From the NCBI RefSeq assembly GCF_003217155.1, contig NZ_QJSU01000002.1, forward strand, positions 248,001 through 312,000: a stretch of 64,000 bases of DNA. The letters run 5' to 3'. The notes under the pieces were generated by a model. The model had not been told where the DNA came from. It saw only the letters and a program-made list of their open reading frames with translations, and did not search any database. Made by a program: the position numbers and the translations under genes. Position 1 is the stretch's first letter. Each line of letters opens with the position of its first letter. Positions 35,601 to 43,619 of the stretch are shown here, in pieces. Origin of the DNA: Psychrobacter fozii. Its GTDB lineage: Bacteria > Pseudomonadota > Gammaproteobacteria > Pseudomonadales > Moraxellaceae.

Positions 35601-36646
35601 ATTGGGCGTAATGACTGAAACTCCATAGGGAATGTCATCAAGCTAGGAGATACGGTCCGCTGATGACGTAAAGACAGTTTCGTCGTGCTCAAATCCTTTA
35701 GACCATTTACCAATATGCCAAAATGCTCTTCGAATACATCGGTCATGTTGATATTGTCTGGATCTTCAGGGTAGGGGATGGTCGCACCCCATACTTGATT
35801 ACGCTCCTCTTGCTCATAGTCATTAAAGAAGTCACGAAAGCCTGAGATCAAATCCATCTTGGTAAAGACGACGTAAACCGGTGCATAGACTTCTAACTGC
35901 TCAGTCAAATCTTGGACACGGCTGCGTAAGTTTTTGGCCAAATCTAATGCATAGTTTGGATCGTTTTTGGTCAATTCAGCGATACTGACAGCGATGATAA
36001 TGCCGTTAATCGGTGCTTTAGGACGGTTCTTTTTGAGTAGGCTTAAAAACGACAGCCATTCTGAGCGATCTTCTTCATAAACAGAATAGCGCCCTGCAGT
36101 ATCAAGTAAGATGCCTTCAGTTGAAAAAAACCAATCACAGTTACGTGTACCGCCGACCCCTTTAACAGACAGTTTGTTGGTTTGCTCCATAAATGGGAAT
36201 TTTAAGCCAGAATGCAGTACGGCTGAGCTTTTACCTGCTGCTGGATTACCAATGACCATATACCAAGGCAATTCATATAATGCTGCTTTGCCCGTTTGAT
36301 CACCAATTTTTGATTTGCGGATGGTTTTGATTGCATCTTGCATTTGCTGACGTAGCGCTTGTACTTCTTGGGTGTTTTCATCTTTGGCTGTAGGAGTACC
36401 ATTTTCATTGGTACCCTCACCGCCATTATCTTCTACCAAATTTGCAAGCTCATCTGAGGCTTTTTTGCGCTTTTTCCACAGATAGTAGGCAAGCGCTCCT
36501 AACACCGTAAAGGTGATTAGGACGCCAATAATAATGAAAAAGGTTTTGATAGGGACGTAGTCGTATAGCAAGACTAAGGCGACTATGATACCCAAGGCTA
36601 ATAGCACTCTTGGGTTATAGATAAGATGAAAAAACCTTGAAAACAT
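32597..36646 (-). CDS. tssM: T6SS membrane complex protein TssM (IcmF)
   Basis: A 1349-residue inner-membrane protein of the TssJLM trans-envelope complex. Two N-terminal membrane helices (about 13-55) precede a cytoplasmic NTPase-like domain with Walker A GNPAAGKS (133-140); a third helix is at about 447-468, and the rest is periplasmic. The last 100 or so residues are Thr/Asn/Ser-rich low complexity and make it longer than typical TssM (about 1100-1300). AGGT lies before the ATG. First gene of a probable tssM-tagF-ompA-vgrG-effector transcript. Confidence 0.95.
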   Translation of the reverse strand: MFSRFFHLIYNPRVLLALGIIVALVLLYDYVPIKTFFIIIGVLITFTVLGALAYYLWKKRKKASDELANLVEDNGGEGTNENGTPTAKDENTQEVQALRQQMQDAIKTIRKSKIGDQTGKAALYELPWYMVIGNPAAGKSSAVLHSGLKFPFMEQTNKLSVKGVGGTRNCDWFFSTEGILLDTAGRYSVYEEDRSEWLSFLSLLKKNRPKAPINGIIIAVSIAELTKNDPNYALDLAKNLRSRVQDLTEQLEVYAPVYVVFTKMDLISGFRDFFNDYEQEERNQVWGATIPYPEDPDNINMTDVFEEHFGILVNGLKDLSTTKLSLRHQRTVSPSLMTFPMEFQSLRPMIRTLMHALFEDNPFQFKPILRGFYFTSALQEGQVSSQMTLQMMQNYDLRPPAIPLNAQQEAADKPYFLQDLFSKVILKDKHLVKQHKNRNRRSHRAIATLAAVVTLCAAVGLWTWSYANNKQLTERVVADLQQVAALQKNANGDLQSQLESLNILQSRIEQLEGYEEDKPLSLRFGLYQGDKLKDKLLAEYYNGISIIVLAPTKQNIEQFLTEVNSNTDQLEVRTEDSTADDAAEAATNDAYIQSDPTDVEDAYNALKAYLMLGNHDNLETSHLSDQMTRFWRNWLEANRADMPRDKMIRQAERILSFTLAHADDPAFPLIQNDLGLVDKTRTNLSKVSKGQPARDRVYSEIKMRSSARFPSVTVAQITQDTNSEALLGSYVISGTFTKQAWDSFVSDEIDKAATTRVVADDWVLATSSQNDLTLTGSPEQIRQYLVNRYKQEYISEWKRFLSQVYVRDSKGFDDHAVLLNQLSNPTESPLKTLFETVDRQTQWDNQAANPAAANGGQSRRSFVNWFKQTILRQSPAELRQAEAALGNNGSTSDTATPTAQAPSGVIAQEFSSIHALVTPREDNQDLSLLDNYLASLGDVRTRFNNIARSDDIGPDALLFASQTLSPDGSELTKSLQILDEQILSQANSEIKQLVRPLLSEPLTRSFNMLLTPTKAEINKVWKAQVRKPFLDNLEKKYPFTANANLEATPAEIGQFFGEDGYVAKFVNETLSPFIIRRGDQISSKIWNGAGLGLNPKFVADFGRYFTNYTGSNTAGTTGAAGNGGSTNQTTFQIMPLPVSGLTEYTIVVDGQQLRYRMGTQAWTTFVWPNPSSQPGASIRAKDYDGRDFTVFEEAGSFGVERLINSARRTELGDDIFEMAWSGDGITISVRFRIISGNSSNATQGRSTNPFNGMKLPDEIIALGVTRTAAPIADSNAANNSTPTNGSTTNVTTPSGGQNNTTPTTPSNILNLTPTTNANDAGNAQADTPVATNTSTDNDSAEAETQEQTP

Positions 36647-36713
36647 GCGTGCTACCTAGTGTGGTCTTAAGATAATAAAATGAGTATTTTCAATAATAAA
36701 GCGTCACCAAAAG

Positions 36714-38408
36714 CTATGATTCAGACTGCTGAGAGGCATCTGCTAACCAAAGCATGGTGCAATGCTTATGTTGAGTAATCAAAAATACGCTGTCTGACTC
36801 TTGTTGGTCATTTTCGACTAAGTCTACGAATAGCGATAAGCTAATAAATGGCTTTAACCAGTGATTCAATGGCATATAATGCCCTAAATGACGTTCGTTT
36901 ACTAGAGCGCCTTGCGCTATAAATGCGCCAAGAAAATTCATGTATACCGACATGTCATAAGGTTGGTTTGATGGATTAATGTCTGATATGGCTGTAATAC
37001 TGAGGTCTGATAGTGCAACATTAGTTTTGGAATCAGCATCATCTGCTTTTGTTGTCGGTTTGTTGACAGTATTTAGTGCTGCCGTATTGGTCGGTGATAG
37101 TGACAGCGCATTATCGATTAATAATTTTTGGATCGTCGTTAGATGATTAAGGTAGTGGCGGTTATTACTTAGACGATTAGAGGTATGACCTTCCTTATCT
37201 CTATCACTGGCTTTGGGGGTATCTATCTCAGTTAATAGAATACGGGTACTGGTATCTATATTCAGTAAATCCTGAGCCGCTTCATTAAAAAATACCAGCA
37301 GAGCGCCAGCCTCAGTAGGAATGACATTGGCCGTTTGATTGGAATGCAGTTCAGAGTCCAACCACTCCTCACTAATCTGCGAATCTGCAATGAGCATCAA
37401 GCAAATGTCAGGGGCAGCTGATTGCGACAAGGAGATGATATGTCTATTTATAAACTCGGCAGGATTGACCGTTGTTGCCTCGCTTACTCTGTCATTTGTT
37501 GCATCGGTATCATCAGTCGCGATAGTGGTAAAAGAGAGTGCGGCTTCAGGAATACCGTAGGTCGCTAACTGTTCTGTTATTACTGAGATAAGAGATGCTG
37601 AGTCAGCGCTGGCAGGCAAGCACAAATAGATAGGCAAGTTGGACAGACGGACAGTAGGGGCGGTCGCCATTGTCTCATCGCGATTGCCTTCTTTGGCGCT
37701 AACTAAGTAATGCTGCTGCCATTCGGGATGAATATGGGCAGCCGAGTTGGACTGCATGTTGTCTTGCTGATGATGCTGATAAAAATGTTCACCGAGTACA
37801 GACCATATCTCATCGCTCAAAGTAAGCTGCTCATGAATCAATGAGCACAAGCGCAAAGTTGTGTCATTCAATCCGGCCATACGCTCTGATCTGGATTCGT
37901 CTTCATCGGAGGTATCAATATCCCAGTCGGCGTCTTCCAAATCCTTAGATATATACTGATATGGTAGCGATGCTGCATCGGTAAGTCTGGTAATCGGTTT
38001 TACTAGTATCGGCAAGCCATCGAAATCTGTCAGCTCATCACTTAATAGTGTCAGGTCTTCGTCGTTGTCAATAACTTCAGACCAGCTGTCTCCTTCAGGC
38101 AGGCAAACACGGCTAAATATAAATACTTGATAAGTATCGGGCTGCTTGGCACTTTCTGTTTTATTTGATATGTCATCAAGGGAATCAGAGTTCTTGCTGG
38201 CTTGCTTATCTAGCTTTTTTTGCCACCATAGGAGTGCCATGATAGTACCAAGTAACAGTAAAGGAATGGCAACGAACCACAGTAATAAGCCAGATGAAGT
38301 CAGCTGTCGGGCATTGTCTTTGAAGTACATCCAAACCAAAATGAGATAAATGCCTAAAAACGCTCCTAAAATAAAGCGACTGTACGACAGTATTTTTTTT
38401 GCAGCCAC
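36714..38408 (-). CDS. Membrane protein of unknown function in the T6SS locus
   Basis: A 564-residue protein with two N-terminal membrane helices (about 8-28 and 38-60) and a large soluble part, likely cytoplasmic given both helices lie at the N-terminus. Not recognised. The soluble part is acidic and Ser/Thr rich, with no enzymatic motif seen. The start is GTG with GGGAG 11 bases upstream. It ends 67 bases before tssM and reads in the same direction, so it is likely in the T6SS transcript. Acinetobacter T6SS clusters hold lineage-specific genes near tssM that could be equivalent; similarity was not checked. Confidence 0.6.
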   Translation of the reverse strand: MAAKKILSYSRFILGAFLGIYLILVWMYFKDNARQLTSSGLLLWFVAIPLLLLGTIMALLWWQKKLDKQASKNSDSLDDISNKTESAKQPDTYQVFIFSRVCLPEGDSWSEVIDNDEDLTLLSDELTDFDGLPILVKPITRLTDAASLPYQYISKDLEDADWDIDTSDEDESRSERMAGLNDTTLRLCSLIHEQLTLSDEIWSVLGEHFYQHHQQDNMQSNSAAHIHPEWQQHYLVSAKEGNRDETMATAPTVRLSNLPIYLCLPASADSASLISVITEQLATYGIPEAALSFTTIATDDTDATNDRVSEATTVNPAEFINRHIISLSQSAAPDICLMLIADSQISEEWLDSELHSNQTANVIPTEAGALLVFFNEAAQDLLNIDTSTRILLTEIDTPKASDRDKEGHTSNRLSNNRHYLNHLTTIQKLLIDNALSLSPTNTAALNTVNKPTTKADDADSKTNVALSDLSITAISDINPSNQPYDMSVYMNFLGAFIAQGALVNERHLGHYMPLNHWLKPFISLSLFVDLVENDQQESDSVFLITQHKHCTMLWLADASQQSES

Positions 38409-38822
38409 TTATCTAAACTCCCTATTTGTTGGGTTGTTATTATCATTGTTACTATGTAGATAAACTTGCTAGGCAGTATTTTAGGGCATTCATAGACTAC
38501 TTTCTACTATATTTGATGACTTTATTTTACTTATATGTCATTTGCTTATGGAAGGAGTGCGTAATCGATGACGGTCTACTCAAACAAAAAATATCTATAA
38601 AAATAAGGTATATAAAGGGTTGTAAGTGAGAATTTATAAGATAATCTCAATATAAAATGACTTATAAATAAAAAAGCAAACGGAAAGATAAGAAAATTAA
38701 CGTAATTAAGTCAGCTTTATTTTAAACGGTGGTCATTTGTCTATATAATACTTGCGCAATACCAATAATAAACGCCTGTTTGTTTTTGTTTTCATCGCCT
38801 TAACTGTCGTTGCTGCTTCTTT
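38409..38822. other. Divergent T6SS promoter region
   Basis: Very AT-rich region between the two T6SS half-operons. TATAAT at 38744-38749 with a weak -35 (TTTAAA at 38721-38726) could drive tagX-tssJ-tssK. No hairpin or regulator site recognised. Confidence 0.4.
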
Positions 38823-39872
38823 ATGATTTACTGGACTGTGTCTGCATTTACTATTGTCTCTATCATCATGATTATCATGCTGTTTGATAGGCAGCTGTGC
38901 GCGCGACTGTTTAATAAAGTAGCTGTTCGTTTTCAGCGATTATTCAGATTCAAAATTAAGCGCTTAGCCGTCAAACCACAAGAAAAACCATTCCGTTCTC
39001 GTATCCGGCAGCTGAGTAGTATGGCTTCGCGTATCGATGTCTCTCGTGTCCCGGTTATATCAGCACTGTCGGTATTGATTGTCATGGCAACCGCTGGTCT
39101 TTGCTATGCGCTGATTAACAATCATTCTCTGGCGGTATACCATGCGAAAGATACCGTACCCAGCACTACCAGCACACAAATCAGCCAATTACTGATAGGA
39201 GAGCGATTGCGTCCGCCACCAACACCACCAGAAGAGCTATTCGATGAGCTTGATGCTGAGATTGCGAGTTATCAAGCCAGCAAAGCGGATGTGGACTATT
39301 GGCCGGATGCTCAGACGGATGTGAGTCAGATAGATAGACCGCTGATGATGCCTGAGCCTGACTTGTCTAACTTAAATGCGTTAGATCATAGTACTGGCTA
39401 TTCAGGTGACATGTTGGCTTCACATTTGAGTGGGGGTCATATCAACATCAAGAATGCTGACCGTAATTGGAAAAAGATGAACTCGGAATTTGTTCAACGG
39501 CTGTTGACTGTGTATAAGGTAATGAGTGATCAGTATGGCTATGATATGGTTCTTTTAGAAGGGTATCGCAGCCCTGAAAGGCAAGGCAGACTGCTCAAAA
39601 AAGGAACGCATGTGACAAAAGCAGGCTCATATAAGAGCTATCATCAGTTTGGTTTGGCAGGTGATAGTGCCTTTATCAGAAACGGTAAGATTGTCATAAC
39701 TGAAAAGGATCCTTGGGCGATGCGGGGCTACAAATTATATGGTAAAGTAGCCAAGTCTGCCGGACTTGTGTGGGGTGGTGACTGGCGAATGATGGATCTT
39801 GGGCATGTTGAGCTACGTAAAAAAGGCGTACTCGGTCGCCCAGAAATGGCAGAGATTTTGACCAGTCAATAA
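38823..39872 (+). CDS. tagX: TagX-like peptidoglycan peptidase (M15 family)
   Basis: A 349-residue membrane protein: one helix at about 3-22, a basic segment, a second helix at about 80-97 and a C-terminal M15-type zinc peptidase domain (about 215-345). Visible zinc-site residues are in SYHQFGLAGDSAF (His and Asp) and DLGHVEL (His), with LLEGYRSPERQGRL ahead of them. In Acinetobacter baumannii TagX is an L,D-endopeptidase needed for T6SS assembly through the cell wall. It starts the tagX-tssJ-tssK-tssL gene set. No clear ribosome binding site precedes the ATG. Confidence 0.82.
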   Translation: MIYWTVSAFTIVSIIMIIMLFDRQLCARLFNKVAVRFQRLFRFKIKRLAVKPQEKPFRSRIRQLSSMASRIDVSRVPVISALSVLIVMATAGLCYALINNHSLAVYHAKDTVPSTTSTQISQLLIGERLRPPPTPPEELFDELDAEIASYQASKADVDYWPDAQTDVSQIDRPLMMPEPDLSNLNALDHSTGYSGDMLASHLSGGHINIKNADRNWKKMNSEFVQRLLTVYKVMSDQYGYDMVLLEGYRSPERQGRLLKKGTHVTKAGSYKSYHQFGLAGDSAFIRNGKIVITEKDPWAMRGYKLYGKVAKSAGLVWGGDWRMMDLGHVELRKKGVLGRPEMAEILTSQ

Positions 39873-39903
39873 TGATAATAATATTTCAAGGTAAATTGAA
39901 AAT

Positions 39904-40584
39904 ATGGACAGATGTATGACATTGCCGACAGCGTTAATAGCCACTGCCTGTTTGTTAAGTGGCGTGCTCACAGGATGTAGCACGGACAGATTTAGTCAAT
40001 CAACTGATAAAGCCTCTGAGCTGGCTGGCGAGTCTGGTATTGGTGATAAGATAAAAGACATCATTAGCAGTGACAATGATGATTTACAGAATCTCAAAGG
40101 CCAGCTAGAGAAGCAGCAGCAACAGCTAGAGACAATGCTTGCCGAGCAGCAGGCGTTGCAGCAACAGCTAAAGCGTCAGCAGGTCACATTGACGATCAAA
40201 CCATCGGCCAATGCCAATGCGGGACGCGCAAAGCAAGGTACAGCGAGTACTGCTTATATTGCGTTTTTGGAAGAAGAAAGCGAATTCACTGACATCGAAT
40301 CGCTAGCAGCGAAAGAGGTCAGTGTCGTGCCCAATCGTGAGAGTAATTTGACATTGAATATTCCACAAGATGCACGCTTTATCGCAGTAAAAGTGGGATT
40401 GAGATACACCAAAAAGCGCTCACAGTTCCTTATTCCTATTACCAGTCTCAACTTTGATACCCCACTTACTCTAAATATTGGCGCATGCGATGTGAGTATC
40501 GTAGAAGGTATCAGCCCAGAGCAGGCACCCACATTTACCACCAAACTTAAATATTATCAGCAGCCGCTTGTCAGCTGTTCGTAG
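39904..40584 (+). CDS. tssJ: T6SS outer-membrane lipoprotein TssJ
   Basis: A 226-residue lipoprotein with lipobox (GVLTGC, Cys at 25). A Gln-rich coiled coil (about 65-98, EKQQQQLETMLAEQQALQQQ) sits between the lipid anchor and the beta-sandwich TssJ domain (VTLTIKPSANANA onward). TssJ normally follows the lipid anchor directly and is about 150-180 residues. It binds TssM in the periplasm. AAGGT lies before the ATG; a second ATG four codons in is less likely. Identification rests on position between tagX and tssK plus fold pattern. Confidence 0.78.
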   Translation: MDRCMTLPTALIATACLLSGVLTGCSTDRFSQSTDKASELAGESGIGDKIKDIISSDNDDLQNLKGQLEKQQQQLETMLAEQQALQQQLKRQQVTLTIKPSANANAGRAKQGTASTAYIAFLEEESEFTDIESLAAKEVSVVPNRESNLTLNIPQDARFIAVKVGLRYTKKRSQFLIPITSLNFDTPLTLNIGACDVSIVEGISPEQAPTFTTKLKYYQQPLVSCS

Positions 40585-40593
40585 GAGATTGTC

Positions 40594-41940
40594 TTGAGTA
40601 AACATAAAGTACTATGGGGCGAGGGGCTATTCTTACGACCTCAGCATTTTCAGATTCAAGACACCTATCATGACTCGCAGCGAGCATTGAGCATGATGCT
40701 GATGCATCCCTATGCTTATGGCGTATCGGATGTGCAGATTGACAAACAACTTTTGGAAAGCAATCTATTAAGTTTTCAGAGTATTTATGCTGTACTGCCA
40801 GATGGCACGATATATCAGGCTCCTCGTACCGATGCGTTGCCAAAAGCCATTACGCTAGATACTCAAGACAATGGCGATGAAGTTTTTGTATTTTTGAGCT
40901 TAGAGATTGTCCATAGTGGTGGTAGTAATATACAGACCGACCACAGTGACAATCCCGCTCGCTATGTCAGAGGTGCTGTTGAGGCGCAGGATTTGTACAG
41001 CCAAGCTGCTGAAGCTGTTATTGATGTCGTTAAGTTATCACCTAGCTTACAGCTAAGTCATTCCGTGCAAGCGCCTAGTCAAGACACCGTGTCTCTACTG
41101 GTTGCTAAGCTAGTGCGTACGACCCAAGGTGTTTATCAAGTGGACGATGATTACATCGTGCCGAGCGTACATATTACGAGTAATGCTGCGCTTGTGAGTC
41201 AGGTCTATCGTTTGATGACCATGATTAATACTAAGTCTACTTCGCTGTACGATCATCACCGTCAGTCCAACAATGACTTACTAGAATTCCGCTCTTCAGA
41301 TATTGCTTCCTTTTGGTTGTTACATACGCTGAATACGGCATATTCTCAGTTGAGTCATTTATATAACAACGCTAAATTACATCCAGAGCGCCTCTATGAA
41401 GCACTGTTGAATGTGGCCAGTCAGTTAGCAACTTTTAGCTCATTATATAAAGTAGGCGATTTGCCTGCCTATCATCATGATAATGCCAATGAGTCATTTG
41501 TGAGTATTATTCTGATCATTCGTGAGCTGCTCAATACGGTCATTGCGAGCAACTTTATATCGATTCCATTGCGTCAGAATAAGCCGTCTTACTATACTGG
41601 TGAGCTGGGCAGTGACAAGATTACGCGTGGCTCACAGCTGTATCTGTCTATTAGCTCGTCGCTACCAATGCATGAGCTCATCGATATCGTACCGCGCCGC
41701 TTTAAGATTGCGACCCCTGATTCAGTAGAGAAACGAGTCTTATCCGCGCTTCCAGGCTCACCTGTGTCACACGTTACTCAAGTGCCTAGTGCGATACCTG
41801 TGAGACCTGGATTCAGCTACTTCACTATTGAGCCGGTAGGTGAGCTGTATGACGAGATGCTAAAGTCTGAATCTATCTGTATTTATGTGCCGAATGGCTT
41901 TGATGACTTGAAAATTGAACTGATGGCTATCGTACAGTAG
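40594..41940 (+). CDS. tssK: T6SS baseplate protein TssK
   Basis: A 448-residue baseplate component linking the sheath baseplate to the TssL/TssM membrane complex. The N-terminal signature KVLWGEGLFLRPQHFQIQD is characteristic. The start is TTG, supported by AGGAG six bases upstream. It begins nine bases after tssJ, so the two are co-transcribed. Length agrees with the family (about 440-450). Confidence 0.95.
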   Translation: MSKHKVLWGEGLFLRPQHFQIQDTYHDSQRALSMMLMHPYAYGVSDVQIDKQLLESNLLSFQSIYAVLPDGTIYQAPRTDALPKAITLDTQDNGDEVFVFLSLEIVHSGGSNIQTDHSDNPARYVRGAVEAQDLYSQAAEAVIDVVKLSPSLQLSHSVQAPSQDTVSLLVAKLVRTTQGVYQVDDDYIVPSVHITSNAALVSQVYRLMTMINTKSTSLYDHHRQSNNDLLEFRSSDIASFWLLHTLNTAYSQLSHLYNNAKLHPERLYEALLNVASQLATFSSLYKVGDLPAYHHDNANESFVSIILIIRELLNTVIASNFISIPLRQNKPSYYTGELGSDKITRGSQLYLSISSSLPMHELIDIVPRRFKIATPDSVEKRVLSALPGSPVSHVTQVPSAIPVRPGFSYFTIEPVGELYDEMLKSESICIYVPNGFDDLKIELMAIVQ

Positions 41941-42010
41941 TCTCTTTAATCGCTATTGTCGTTTTCAACTTTGAGTGTAGCTTTATATAAACAGGCAAAG
42001 TGCTTCTACT

Positions 42011-42072
42011 TAACGACTATTAATGTATTTATATACCAATGTATCTATTAGTCTATACATTAATAGTCGTTA
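42011..42072. repeat. 18-base inverted repeat between tssK and tssL
   Basis: Two perfect 18-base arms (42011-42028 and 42055-42072; TAACGACTATTAATGTAT and its complement) with a 26-base spacer. No T-run follows, so not an intrinsic terminator. It lies 92 bases before the tssL ATG. Confidence 0.88.
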
Positions 42073-42164
42073 AGGATTTCTATTCGTCAGTGCTTTTAAA
42101 TCAGTATTCGAAAACCAGCATTTGCAAATTAGTATTCGCAAAATAATAAGCATTAGGAACAATC

Positions 42165-42977
42165 ATGTCAGGGAATAATTCAACGGGTTCTGCGCCTTCG
42201 CTATTAGATTCAGGTGAGGTAGCCTCAAAAGTCTCAGCAACGGGCCTTGATAAACGTATCAGCAGCCAGTCGCTGGTTGATATCATGTATGACGGCTTTT
42301 ATTTGGTGTTTTTACTGCGGAATCACTATTTCAGTACAGAGCCACGCAAATTTCGTCAAAAAATATATGATTTTTTAGATAAGTTCGAGATGAATGCGCG
42401 CAAAAAAGGATTTCTGTCAGAGGATATCCATGAAGCCAAGTACGCGTATTGTGCGCTGATTGATGAAACCATCATGACATCGCAAGAGCCAGAGTTTCAA
42501 ACTCTAAAAGATTCTTGGGAGCTCAATCCGTTGCAATTGGATTTGTTTGGCTCACAAGTCGCTGGTAATGAGTTCTTCGACCGTCTAGATGGGCTGCGAG
42601 AGCAGGGGGAGAAGCGTCTGCCAGCCCTAGAAGTTTACCACTACGCAATGCTGCTTGGTTTTCAAGGAAAGTATCGTTTAGAAGCCCCTGAAAAAATCCG
42701 CTATCTTATCTCACGACTGGGTGATGAGATTGAACATCTACGCGGTAACAAAAACGAGTTTTCACCATTTTGGGCGATTCCTGATCAGATCAAACATACG
42801 CTTACGAGCGAAACGCCATTATGGATTATTTTGGCGGTGATGGCGGTATTATTGACAGTGATATTTGCAACCATGTGGCAATTTACCAATAGTTTCTCTA
42901 ACGAGCAGCTGTCCGCCTATGATAATGTGATTCAAGAGAACAAAGAGCAGGCTCATATTTCGATTTTCTTACCTTAA
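42165..42977 (+). CDS. tssL: T6SS membrane complex protein TssL (DotU/IcmH)
   Basis: A 270-residue tail-anchored inner-membrane protein. The cytoplasmic DotU-type domain (about 35-220) has FYLVFLLRNHYF, AKYAYCALIDETIM and FFDRLDGLREQGEKRLPALE; one membrane helix (about 227-247) precedes a short periplasmic tail. There is no OmpA-like extension. AGGA is six bases before the ATG. It is 224 bases after tssK, with an inverted repeat between. Confidence 0.93.
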   Translation: MSGNNSTGSAPSLLDSGEVASKVSATGLDKRISSQSLVDIMYDGFYLVFLLRNHYFSTEPRKFRQKIYDFLDKFEMNARKKGFLSEDIHEAKYAYCALIDETIMTSQEPEFQTLKDSWELNPLQLDLFGSQVAGNEFFDRLDGLREQGEKRLPALEVYHYAMLLGFQGKYRLEAPEKIRYLISRLGDEIEHLRGNKNEFSPFWAIPDQIKHTLTSETPLWIILAVMAVLLTVIFATMWQFTNSFSNEQLSAYDNVIQENKEQAHISIFLP

Positions 42978-43044
42978 TGACAGTTATGCTGTGGTAAGTA
43001 TGTAGAAGCTCTGAATTGATTCTACGAGCAGACAGCAATATAAG

Positions 43045-43100
43045 AAGGGCATTAGTATGGTTACTATTTTATATAGCGACTATTACTAATGCCCTTTTTT
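43045..43100 (+). terminator. tssL terminator
   Basis: A 13-base perfect stem (43045-43057 with 43084-43096) and a T-run after it, with a 26-base loop. Lies 67 bases after tssL. Confidence 0.7.
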
Positions 43101-43172
43101 GTGCGCATAGTATCTATTATTTGATCTGTATTGTCCGTCTTGCATATATAGATTAAGAAAATAGCAGACATA

Positions 43173-43203
43173 AAAAAACCCTCATCAAATTGATGAGGGT
43201 TTT
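43173..43203 (-). terminator. tRNA-Asn terminator
   Basis: Stem AAAACCCTCATCA / TGATGAGGGTTTT with a 3-5 base loop; on the minus strand it is followed by T7. Located about 54 bases after the tRNA 3' end. Confidence 0.85.
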
Positions 43204-43256
43204 GGCAAATGCCATAATCGAATTAATAATAATTCGAAAAATTTACTACTAAAATG

Positions 43257-43332
43257 TGGCTCTCCAACCTGGGCTCGAACCAGGGACACACGGATTAACA
43301 GTCCGTTGCTCTACCAACTGAGCTATTGGAGA
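43257..43332 (-). tRNA. tRNA-Asn (GTT)
   Basis: A 76-base minus-strand tRNA with encoded CCA. The 7-base acceptor stem (TCTCCAA / TTGGAGA) is perfect, the D-loop reads AGCTCAGTTGGTAGAG, the anticodon loop CTGTTAA gives GTT (Asn), and the T-loop is GGTTCGAGCCC. It sits between the T6SS genes and the aminotransferase gene, at the right edge of the accessory region. Confidence 0.97.
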
Positions 43333-43529
43333 ATAGGTTGTAAGTATTAAATACGTTTACAACGAGCTTAGAAAGTCTCTAACGAGTTCTTGCTAAGTGG
43401 GGCGTATTCTAGCAAAGATAAAAAATACGTCAAGCTTTTTTTGCATAATTTTCAAAGTTTATTCTTTTAAGTAGGTAATAAGGCATTTTTCGAGGTGGTT
43501 TCCCAAAGATCAGTCATTAATAGGCGAAT

Positions 43530-43564
43530 AAAAAAGACGCCACATACTTTCCATGTGGCATCTT
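43530..43564 (-). terminator. Terminator of the aminotransferase gene
   Basis: On the minus strand GATGCCACAT / ATGTGGCGTC with a 7-base loop, followed by T6. It lies 56 bases after the stop codon. Confidence 0.82.
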
Positions 43565-43619
43565 CTCTAAGTGCTATTTTAATCTATCAATATATTTCTG
43601 AGCTTATCGTCTTTGAAAT

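Noticed and set aside
43257-43332. An integrated prophage or island beside tRNA-Asn
   Set aside because: No integrase gene and no duplicated tRNA end were seen.
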